Source: Actinomycetota bacterium (GTDB taxonomy: Bacteria > Actinomycetota > Actinomycetes > UBA12327). Taken from it: DNA of 6,020 nt. Below, one piece after another: positions 1 through 5,215 of this stretch; the first letter of the stretch is position 1, and each line of letters begins with the position of its first letter. The notes under the pieces are model-generated. The model was given only the letters and a program-made list of their open reading frames with translations, was not told where the DNA came from and did not search any database. Position numbers and translations under genes: made by a program. The DNA lies in contig JAPLBW010000165.1 in assembly GCA_026392555.1 (NCBI GenBank), forward strand, positions 1 to 6,020, written 5' to 3'.

Positions 1-2230
1 GGAAGATGGCGTAGCGGTTCTTCCCGCTTCCCTTGGCATCGTAGAGCGCGAGGTCGGCATTGCGCATGACATCTTCTATGTCCTTGGTGGCACTAGAGCC
101 ATAGGCCACACCGACACTGGCACCGACCAGGAGCTCGGAGCCACCAATGCGGATGGGTTGAGCCAGCGCCTCAACCACACGGGCGGCCACTAACTCCACC
201 TCGCGCGGGTCATCGACCTCTTCCAGGAGAACGGCAAATTCATCGCCGCCCAAACGCGCAGGTATGTCATTGGAACGCAGTGTGGAACGCAGTCGGCGAG
301 CAACGGTGCGCAACAGCGAGTCACCCACCGCGTGACCCAGACTGTCGTTGACGTTCTTGAAATCGTCAAGGTCAATAAACATTACAGCGAATTCCTTGCC
401 ATTGCGACGGCTGTGCGTAATGGCTTGGCGCAGGCGTTCTTGCAACAACGTACGGTTCGCGAGCCCTGTGAGCGCATCGTGGAAGGCCTGGTGCTTGAGT
501 TGTTGCTCGAGTTCGTGGCGACGGGTGTAGTCGTGACACGAGACGGTAAATCCCGTGCCGGTTTCATCCTCGTAGCGCGTCGCGGTCATTTCTACAAAGC
601 GTTCTTCGTTGGTATCGGTGACCAAGCGCACCTCGGCACGCGAGCTGCGTGCGGACTCAGAGTTGGTGAGCGCTCGTTCAACGAGTGCTTGATCCTCGGT
701 GTGGACGAGGTCCATCCAGCTGGTGCCGGTCAAGGAATGCGCGGTGGGTCCGATCAGCCGTGCCACGGCGGGCGTGACGTAGGTGATGCGCAGATCCGAA
801 TCCAGGACGGCGATGACATCGGATGCATCGTGGAGAAGGCGCTGGAGGCGTTCGGCGCTCTCGTTTTCGGCAGCAAGCTCAGCATGGCGAACTCGATCAA
901 GGGCATGCGCCACGTTGTCGGCCAATTGCACCAGCGTGGTGCGCGCGGAACGTGAGGGCGAGTGTGATGAAGAGATAGCAAATTGTGAAACCTCGGCAAC
1001 GGTTGTAGCCAAAGCAATCACGCCGAAGAATGCGTCGTTGCTTACGCCTAGTGACACGGGTAGCGGATCGGTTGCCGGAACCGTACGCATTGCCCGAGCT
1101 TCGTCGTCAGCGAGCTCGAGGTCCTGTGCGGCATGGCTTGCGGACTGTTGTACCAACCATGCGTCAGCGACTTCTTCTCCTTGCAAGATTTCAGCGACTG
1201 CCTCTCGAGCGACTTGGTGAATCTGCTCCGTGGTGAGAGCTTGAACGAGGTGGTTGCCGGCAGCGTTGAGGGTTCGTACACGCGAGGTGGACTGATTAAG
1301 ACTGTGACCGAGGAATCCCAAGCGCAGGATCACGGTGGCAAAGACGATGAATGTTCCAAGGAACAAGCCGCGGTAGTCGGTGGGGCGCCCCAGCAACGCG
1401 TCAGAGACCACCACGCTCAAGGGTGCAAGCCCAGCCAAGACGGTCAGGAGCGCAAAGCGCCACCAAGGAGTCGGCTGGTTGGGGGTAGCGGAAATACTGG
1501 TTGATGCCATCGAGGGGTGGAGGGCAGCCATGCCCAGCAAGATGAAGAAAGGCATGCGAATCACGACACTTAATCCGCCACCCCAGGTTTGGCCATCAGC
1601 CAAGACGAGCGCGCTCTGGAAGATATTGCCAATGACTAACGTGCTCAGTGCCGCAACGACTAAGCGCATTGAGGTGTTCTTGGTTCCGCTACTGGCAAAC
1701 CACAATTGCGCAGAACAACCAACGGTTGCCAGAGCGATCAGCGGGTAGATGGTGATCAGTGCGGTCACTCCACCATCAAGATTGATATTTGATCCCAACG
1801 GACGAAGGATCAGGCCCCAACTGGCTACACCAAGCGCGGTGACAATGATGAGTGTGTCGAGAGCTTCGGCTGGATCTTCGCGGAAGCGGCGTCGCCCCAA
1901 GAGGAGCAGCGCTCCAGCGCCGAGGCACATGTAACCGGCGATGTGAAAGAGGTTAGGAAAACCGGTGGTGCCGTTGGCATAAACCGGAGTTGAACCAAAA
2001 ACCCATAGCAAGGCGGCTATCGAGTGGAAGACCATTCCACCGAACATCAACCACCACGCGCCCGGGTGTGATGGCTTGTGGCGTGCGATGCCGGTCGGAA
2101 TGGCAATCAGCGATGCCAACGTGACGACGGTAGGGAAAATGTAGGCCACTGGCTTACCCAAGAAGGCCAAGTAGAGGGCCATTGAAACCAGGCCAAGGAT
2201 TCCTAGATTTCGGGCTCGAAAGCGCAACAT
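1..2230 (-). CDS. Membrane-anchored diguanylate cyclase (10 TM, GAF-like, PAS, GGDEF), C-terminus cut by window edge
   Basis: Reading down from the ATG at 2230-2228, the frame stays open for 743 codons to the left edge with no stop. Residues 1 to about 310 hold about ten hydrophobic segments (near 9-24, 28-48, 60-79, 93-112, 126-145, 155-172, 180-203, 215-235, 258-276, 286-308); I do not recognise the sensor type. Residues about 325-450 look like a divergent GAF domain ending in a helical linker, and about 465-575 are a PAS domain. The GGDEF domain starts at DALTGLANR (585-593). It has the metal-binding stretch FIDLDDFKNVND (D620), GHAVGD (632-637), an intact RLGGDEF active site (GGDEF 661-665) and the inhibitory RxxD site (R652, D655) exactly five residues before it. 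It should therefore make c-di-GMP from two GTP at the inner membrane face, with product inhibition. The visible part ends at NRYAIF, the usual end of a GGDEF domain. The segment before it (PIRIGGSELLVGASVGVA) resembles tandem GGDEF-EAL proteins, so an EAL phosphodiesterase domain may follow outside the window. It is divergent from the SURF1-like gene. Confidence 0.93.
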   Translation of the reverse strand, partial: MLRFRARNLGILGLVSMALYLAFLGKPVAYIFPTVVTLASLIAIPTGIARHKPSHPGAWWLMFGGMVFHSIAALLWVFGSTPVYANGTTGFPNLFHIAGYMCLGAGALLLLGRRRFREDPAEALDTLIIVTALGVASWGLILRPLGSNINLDGGVTALITIYPLIALATVGCSAQLWFASSGTKNTSMRLVVAALSTLVIGNIFQSALVLADGQTWGGGLSVVIRMPFFILLGMAALHPSMASTSISATPNQPTPWWRFALLTVLAGLAPLSVVVSDALLGRPTDYRGLFLGTFIVFATVILRLGFLGHSLNQSTSRVRTLNAAGNHLVQALTTEQIHQVAREAVAEILQGEEVADAWLVQQSASHAAQDLELADDEARAMRTVPATDPLPVSLGVSNDAFFGVIALATTVAEVSQFAISSSHSPSRSARTTLVQLADNVAHALDRVRHAELAAENESAERLQRLLHDASDVIAVLDSDLRITYVTPAVARLIGPTAHSLTGTSWMDLVHTEDQALVERALTNSESARSSRAEVRLVTDTNEERFVEMTATRYEDETGTGFTVSCHDYTRRHELEQQLKHQAFHDALTGLANRTLLQERLRQAITHSRRNGKEFAVMFIDLDDFKNVNDSLGHAVGDSLLRTVARRLRSTLRSNDIPARLGGDEFAVLLEEVDDPREVELVAARVVEALAQPIRIGGSELLVGASVGVAYGSSATKDIEDVMRNADLALYDAKGSGKNRYAIF

Positions 2231-2234
2231 CTGG

Positions 2235-2243
2235 TCTCCTTCC
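2235..2243 (-). promoter_or_regulatory. Ribosome binding site of the diguanylate cyclase gene
   Basis: On the minus strand GGAAGGAGA lies 4 nt before the ATG at 2230. This strong purine-rich Shine-Dalgarno sequence fixes the start. The frame has no nearby upstream stop, so the RBS and the hydrophobic N-terminus right after the ATG are what decide it. Confidence 0.8.
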
Positions 2244-2263
2244 TGATTACGGCTGGCGAGGGC

Positions 2264-2275
2264 TACAGCGGTGTA
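2264..2275. repeat. Near-perfect 12-bp palindrome, possible operator
   Basis: TACAGCGGTGTA pairs with itself at five of six positions, with one G-G mismatch. It sits 34 bp upstream of the diguanylate cyclase ATG, where a repressor or RNA polymerase could bind. A 7-base direct copy of its core, CAGCGGT, recurs at 2319-2325. Chance is not excluded. Confidence 0.3.
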
Positions 2276-2332
2276 CGGGAGTTATCGGCCAAATGGGGGA
2301 AAACCTTGACCCTGAGTTCAGCGGTCCCGGCA

Positions 2333-2368
2333 GGCCTAGACCAGCCCCCGAAAGCGGGCAATTAGGCC
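2333..2368. repeat. Nested inverted repeat in the SURF1-like leader or operator region
   Basis: The outer arms GGCCTA (2333-2338) and TAGGCC (2363-2368) are perfect 6-bp complements. Between them lies an inner perfect hairpin, CCCG (2347-2350) and CGGG (2355-2358), with a 4-nt AAAG loop. It ends 41 nt before the SURF1-like ATG. It could fold in the 5' leader of that mRNA or act as a DNA site for either divergent gene. It has no U-tract, so it is not a terminator. Confidence 0.35.
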
Positions 2369-2409
2369 AACCCGTGGGCACAGCGCACCCCTGACGGTAG
2401 CGTTGGAAC

Positions 2410-3327
2410 ATGTGGAAATTCCTGGTCTCGCCCCGAGCCCTCGTACTCCATGCTGTGCTGGTGGTGGTGGCGATCAGCTTCACCGCGCTGGCCATCTGGC
2501 AGTGGGATCGAGCCCACTCTCGCATCGTTGATCCGCGCACCTTGTCGCAAATTTCTATCGACCAGGCCAGCCCAGTGGGCACGGCCACTTTGCCCACGTC
2601 GTCCACCGGTCGAGCGGTCAATGCAGTGGGCACCTATGACGGTGAAAAGACGTACGTGATCTTGCAGCCCAGTAACAGCGGGTCAGTGAAATGGTCGATG
2701 ACACCACTGCGCCTTGATGATGGAACCTACATTCCCGTGGTCCACGGAAACATTCTCAACCCCACGTCCGGTGACGATGTGACCTTGGCCGGTGGCCGCG
2801 TCGGCGTGACCGGTCGCGTGCAGGCTTCGCAGGATTTGGGATTGGAAGTCAACACCGGTGATGTCAAGTTGACCTACCCCAAGGGTGAGGTATTGGGCGG
2901 AGTATCAACTCCGGAAATCGCGGGCTTAGTGACGGGCGCCTTGCGACCAGGCTTTATCGTCGCGGATAACGAGATCCCCGCCGTGGGTGGCGTGGTCTAC
3001 CTGCCGCAATCGGAATTCGTGGTTCCCGAGGGCGGGCTTCGAGTCCAAAACGTCTTGTACACGATTCAGTGGACCCTCTTTGCTTTCTTTGCACTTTTTG
3101 TCTACATCCGCCTCATGCGTGATGCGTGGTTGCAGTACCAAATCGACAATGACTTGCTAGAGCCAGCCTTTGAGCAGTGGCAGGTGCCTGTCCGGCGGTC
3201 ACAACAAGTCCTGACCCCACCGGCACAACGCGCACCGCAGCGCGGTCCCAAAGCTCCGCCCTCTGGAACACCGATTAGTGCACACCCCGCGCTAGTCCCG
3301 GCTCAAAAGAGCCCAGGAGGCATGTAG
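2410..3327 (+). CDS. SURF1-like cytochrome c oxidase assembly protein (divergent)
   Basis: The 305-residue protein has the SURF1 layout: an N-terminal TM helix (about 11-30) ending in IWQWDR, a large domain outside the membrane (about 35-210), and a second TM helix (about 215-235) opened by the family-type LYTIQW. In between, GTYDG (74-78) and MTPLRLDDG (97-105) match SURF1 blocks. SURF1 proteins help insert heme a into subunit I of aa3-type oxidases in the membrane. The start MWKFLVSPRALVLH fits actinobacterial members although the RBS is weak. Two marks are unusual: the His normally just before TM2 (human H274) aligns with Asn214, and the RGW motif reads HGN (112-114). The last 45 residues or so are a Pro/Gln/Ala-rich, probably disordered tail whose codons carry the RBS of the next gene. 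The family call is firm; whether it handles heme as classic SURF1 does is open. Confidence 0.88.
   Translation: MWKFLVSPRALVLHAVLVVVAISFTALAIWQWDRAHSRIVDPRTLSQISIDQASPVGTATLPTSSTGRAVNAVGTYDGEKTYVILQPSNSGSVKWSMTPLRLDDGTYIPVVHGNILNPTSGDDVTLAGGRVGVTGRVQASQDLGLEVNTGDVKLTYPKGEVLGGVSTPEIAGLVTGALRPGFIVADNEIPAVGGVVYLPQSEFVVPEGGLRVQNVLYTIQWTLFAFFALFVYIRLMRDAWLQYQIDNDLLEPAFEQWQVPVRRSQQVLTPPAQRAPQRGPKAPPSGTPISAHPALVPAQKSPGGM
3315..3320 (+). promoter_or_regulatory. Ribosome binding site of the DUF3817 gene, inside the SURF1-like CDS
   Basis: A perfect AGGAGG lies in the last codons of the SURF1-like gene, 9 nt before the GTG at 3330. It supports this GTG start and implies translational coupling, since ribosomes end at the TAG 3325-3327 only 2 nt before the new start. 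Confidence 0.85.
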
Positions 3328-3329
3328 CA

Positions 3330-3635
3330 GTGGCTGGAGCTCTTAAGCGTTATCGCGTCATGGCGTACATCACAGGTATCAGCTTGATCATCTTGGTTCT
3401 AGTGATGATGCCTTTGCGCTATATCGGCGGCAATGCTCAACCCTCTGAATTGTTCTCGCCGTTCCATGGCGCGATGTACATGCTCTACGTGCTTACAGTC
3501 TTTGACTTATTTATGCGGATGAAGTGGGAATTGATCAAGATGGTGTGGGTCATGCTTGCGGGTTGCATTCCCTTTGTGTCATTTGTTGTCGAGCGACGGA
3601 TCACAGCAAAGGCGCGTGAAGCGCTAGCCGGCTAA
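3330..3635 (+). CDS. DUF3817 small integral membrane protein
   Basis: A 101-residue protein with three hydrophobic helices (about 8-27, 45-63 and 70-88). It matches the DUF3817 family (YdzA-like, common in Actinobacteria and Firmicutes): a basic start, MPLRYIGG (27-34), SPFHGAMYMLYV (43-54) with the typical His-Gly (H46, G47), and a third helix ending IPFVSFVVERR (80-90). Its length is usual for the family. No biochemical role is established that I know of. It starts with GTG behind a perfect RBS and only 2 nt after the SURF1-like stop, so the two are almost certainly one transcript with coupled translation. From that context I infer a possible role linked to respiratory oxidase assembly or the membrane around it. 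Its TAA stop overlaps the stop of the convergent TrhA-like gene. Confidence 0.9.
   Translation: MAGALKRYRVMAYITGISLIILVLVMMPLRYIGGNAQPSELFSPFHGAMYMLYVLTVFDLFMRMKWELIKMVWVMLAGCIPFVSFVVERRITAKAREALAG
3625..3634. repeat. Perfect 10-bp palindrome spanning the overlapping convergent stop codons
   Basis: TAGCCGGCTA is its own reverse complement. Its right end contains the TAG stop of the TrhA-like gene (3634-3632, minus), and the TAA stop of DUF3817 (3633-3635, plus) starts inside it. It has no loop or U-tract, so it is not a normal intrinsic terminator. It may simply reflect the two overlapping C-terminal codon sets. Confidence 0.6.
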
Positions 3636-4294
3636 ACCAGGATCAGCGTGATGGCGATGGTGTGACAGATCGCTGCTGCGATAGTGAAGGCGTGAAAGAG
3701 TTCGTGAAACCCAAAGACATTGGGAAATAAGTTGGGTCGCTTGGTGGCGTAAACAACCGTCCCAATGGTGTAGAGCACCCCACCGGCTACTAAGAGAGCG
3801 TTGACAGCAAAGGAAGCCCGGGCGGCGAGGGCCGGCGCGATGACCAGCGCAGTCCATCCCATCGCTAGGTAAATCGGGACAAACAGGGCACGTGGTGCTC
3901 GGTGCCAGGTGAGCCTAGTGATAATCCCCGCAGCAGCACCGCCCCAGACGATAGACAACACAATGATCGAAGTGGAGCCGGCTAACACCAACAAGCAAAA
4001 TGGTGTGTACGTGCCGGCGATCAGCACAAAAATCATCGAGTGATCAACGCGCTGGAGCCAGGCCTTTACCGTTGGTCGCCAGTGCCCACGATGGTAAATC
4101 GCACTGATGGTGAACAGACCCGTCAAGCTCAAGGCGTAGATGGCCACGCCGGTTCGGGCTTTCGCGGTTTCGGCGATGAAGAGCAAGGCCATGCCGGTGA
4201 TGACCGCCACGGGAGCACCGATCAAATGCAGTAGGCCCCGCCATTTCGGTCGCGGGGGAGTCACCGCAGGCGAGGTGTGGGCAGCCAAACTCAT
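3632..4294 (-). CDS. trhA: TrhA/hemolysin III family seven-TM protein (PAQR-like)
   Basis: The 220-residue protein has seven hydrophobic helices, as usual for bacterial hemolysin III/TrhA proteins, distant relatives of eukaryotic PAQR (adiponectin) receptors. Family motifs are in order: RGLLHLIGAP (19-28), SAIYHR (64-69), RVDHSMIFVLIAGTYTP (82-98) and FHELFHAF (196-203). S64, H68, D84, H197 and H201 correspond to the metal-site residues of the superfamily, so an intramembrane zinc site is likely. Some members were named hemolysins from cloned activity; in E. coli and Bacillus the family is now tied to membrane energetics and lipid homeostasis. The ATG at 4294 follows a GGTGGA RBS with a short 3-nt spacer. 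It is divergent from the prenyl synthase gene, as Rv1085c is from Rv1086 in M. tuberculosis. It converges on DUF3817 with a 4-nt overlap and no terminator between them. Confidence 0.93.
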   Translation of the reverse strand: MSLAAHTSPAVTPPRPKWRGLLHLIGAPVAVITGMALLFIAETAKARTGVAIYALSLTGLFTISAIYHRGHWRPTVKAWLQRVDHSMIFVLIAGTYTPFCLLVLAGSTSIIVLSIVWGGAAAGIITRLTWHRAPRALFVPIYLAMGWTALVIAPALAARASFAVNALLVAGGVLYTIGTVVYATKRPNLFPNVFGFHELFHAFTIAAAICHTIAITLILV

Positions 4295-4370
4295 GTGTCC
4301 ACCGTAGCCCTAGGGGATGCCTGGTGAATAGCCAAACCGCACGGGGGTCGTGGTCGGGCTGTTCTAGGCA

Positions 4371-4384
4371 CGGTTGCGGAACCG
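4371..4384 (+). repeat. Short perfect hairpin in the uppS leader
   Basis: CGGTT (4371-4375) and AACCG (4380-4384) form a perfect 5-bp stem with a GCGG loop, 59 nt before the uppS start. It may fold in the mRNA leader if transcription starts upstream of it. No U-tract follows. Confidence 0.3.
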
Positions 4385-4399
4385 AAAGCTCCCCAGTCA

Positions 4400-4422
4400 G
4401 CGGTAGTCTGGTGGCTCACCGC
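4400..4422 (+). repeat. Two mutually exclusive hairpins just before the uppS RBS
   Basis: GCGGT (4400-4404) can pair with ACCGC (4418-4422). Within the same stretch GGTG (4410-4413) can pair with CACC (4417-4420) around a GCT loop. The two folds share bases, so only one can form. They end 11 nt before the uppS RBS and could affect its access. The stems are short and may be chance. Confidence 0.25.
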
Positions 4423-4433
4423 GGGGTTCAACC

Positions 4434-4438
4434 AGGAG
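4434..4438 (+). promoter_or_regulatory. Ribosome binding site that fixes the uppS start
   Basis: AGGAG lies 5 nt before the ATG at 4444. It selects this ATG over the in-frame GTG at 4324, whose extra 40 residues have no family counterpart. Confidence 0.8.
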
Positions 4439-4443
4439 TTTCC

Positions 4444-5205
4444 ATGGCATTGAGTGATCTGCTGTACGGCGCCTACGAGCGTCGACTAGCAGCCTCGGTG
4501 CGCGGCGATCGGATCCCTCGACATGTCGGCGTGATCTTGGATGGCAACCGTCGATGGGCCAAGATGCTGGGAGAAAAATCTGATCGCGGCCATCAAGCGG
4601 GTGCGGACAAGGTCGCGCAATTTGTGACGTGGTGTGACGAAGCCGGCGTTGAAGTCGTGACGTTGTGGATGTTGTCAACGGACAACCTTGATCGCCCCGA
4701 GGCTGAATTAGCACCGTTAATCCGCATCATTGAACAGACCGTGACGGACTTGGCCACCACGAACAAGTGGCGGGTCAATCCAGTGGGCGCTTTGGATCTG
4801 CTTCCGCCACAGACCGCACAGTTGCTGAAGAAAGCTGCTGAGGCCACTTCTACTTTGGATGGGTTGATCATCAACGTTGCCGTTGGATATGGCGGACGAC
4901 GTGAGATCACCGATGCAGTTCGCAGTTTGCTCAGTGAACATGCCACGCGCGGAACATCCATTGAAGAGCTGGCCGAATTGATTGACATCGGCCACATTGC
5001 CGAGCACTTGTATACGCGTGGGCAGCCAGACCCTGACTTGGTCATCCGTACTTCAGGCGAGCAGCGGCTTTCCGGATTCCTGTTATGGCAAAGCGCTCAC
5101 TCGGAGTTCTATTTCTGTGAGGCGCACTGGCCTGATTTTCGCCGGATCGATTTTCTGCGTGCACTACGTGACTTCGGCGCACGCAGCCGGCGCTTTGGCT
5201 CTTGA
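4444..5205 (+). CDS. uppS: Short-chain Z-isoprenyl diphosphate synthase, UppS family, Rv1086 type
   Basis: The 253-residue cis-prenyltransferase condenses isopentenyl diphosphate onto an allylic diphosphate in Z configuration, in the cytosol, feeding polyprenyl carrier lipid synthesis for the cell wall. Visible motifs: LDGNRRWAK (32-40, catalytic D33), RGHQAG (48-53), LSTDN (77-81), NVAVGYGGRREI (144-155), RTSGEQRLSGF (202-212; R202, R208 and S210 bind diphosphate) and HSEFYF with E221 for Mg. The sequence resembles M. tuberculosis Rv1086, which makes Z,E-farnesyl diphosphate, through much of its length, including WCxEAG, RTSGEQRLSGFLLWQSA and FLRALRD. Met76 sits where E. coli UppS has Ala69 and Rv1086 has bulky Leu84, which fits a short product (inference). 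I chose the ATG at 4444 because of its RBS and because the protein then begins LSDLLYGAYERRL, like its relatives. Its stop is 10 nt from the convergent LGFP gene. Actinobacteria usually also carry a second, longer-chain paralogue elsewhere. Confidence 0.94.
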   Translation: MALSDLLYGAYERRLAASVRGDRIPRHVGVILDGNRRWAKMLGEKSDRGHQAGADKVAQFVTWCDEAGVEVVTLWMLSTDNLDRPEAELAPLIRIIEQTVTDLATTNKWRVNPVGALDLLPPQTAQLLKKAAEATSTLDGLIINVAVGYGGRREITDAVRSLLSEHATRGTSIEELAELIDIGHIAEHLYTRGQPDPDLVIRTSGEQRLSGFLLWQSAHSEFYFCEAHWPDFRRIDFLRALRDFGARSRRFGS

Positions 5206-5215
5206 GCATTAGCCC

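Larger units (their letters stand above)
2231..2409. promoter_or_regulatory. Divergent intergenic region between the diguanylate cyclase and SURF1-like genes
   Basis: This 179-bp gap must hold the promoters for both divergent genes. I could not pick a convincing -35/-10 pair on either strand. TTGACC at 2306-2311 (plus) resembles a -35 box but has no good -10 at 16-18 bp. The gap holds a nested inverted repeat (2333-2368) and a near-palindrome (2264-2275), listed separately. The SURF1-like ATG has only a weak GGA 5 nt upstream at most, so its initiation signal is poor. Confidence 0.55.
4295..4443. promoter_or_regulatory. Divergent intergenic region between the TrhA-like gene and uppS
   Basis: This 149-bp gap holds the start regions of two divergent genes. 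It contains CCCTAGGG (4308-4315, an 8-bp palindrome close to the TrhA-like start) and two possible leader hairpins before uppS (4371-4384 and 4400-4422). I could not assign -35/-10 boxes with confidence. The uppS reading frame is open back to a GTG at 4324, but that stretch does not look like protein. Confidence 0.5.

Noticed and set aside
332..955. Plus-strand 207-residue open frame
   Set aside because: It lies wholly antisense to the PAS and GGDEF part of the diguanylate cyclase, whose motifs are clear in the other strand. Its translation matches no family I know.
1133..1748. Two overlapping plus-strand open frames (1133-1504 and 1380-1748)
   Set aside because: They are antisense to the TM and GAF-like region of the diguanylate cyclase and show no domain or good RBS.
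2306..2311. TTGACC as a -35 box for the SURF1-like gene
   Set aside because: No acceptable -10 hexamer at 16-18 bp; the nearest AT-bearing candidate is about 25 bp away.
2182..2633. Open frames across the divergent gap (2182-2394 plus, 2247-2633 minus)
   Set aside because: They overlap the ends of two well-supported genes, have unconvincing protein composition and no RBS.
4390..4440. tRNA-like stretch with GGTTCAA and an AGCGGTAG D-loop resemblance
   Set aside because: The bases flanking GGTTCAA do not form a T-stem and there is no acceptor stem or anticodon arm, so it is not a tRNA.
4324..4443. In-frame N-terminal extension of uppS from a GTG
   Set aside because: The 40 extra residues have no counterpart in UppS proteins, and a good RBS marks the ATG at 4444.
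4593..5045. Minus-strand 150-residue open frame
   Set aside because: It is antisense to the conserved core of uppS and is a shadow of it.
5197..5214. Possible bidirectional terminator between uppS and the LGFP gene
   Set aside because: Only a 4-bp stem (GGCT/AGCC) with a 10-nt loop and no U-tract; too weak to call.
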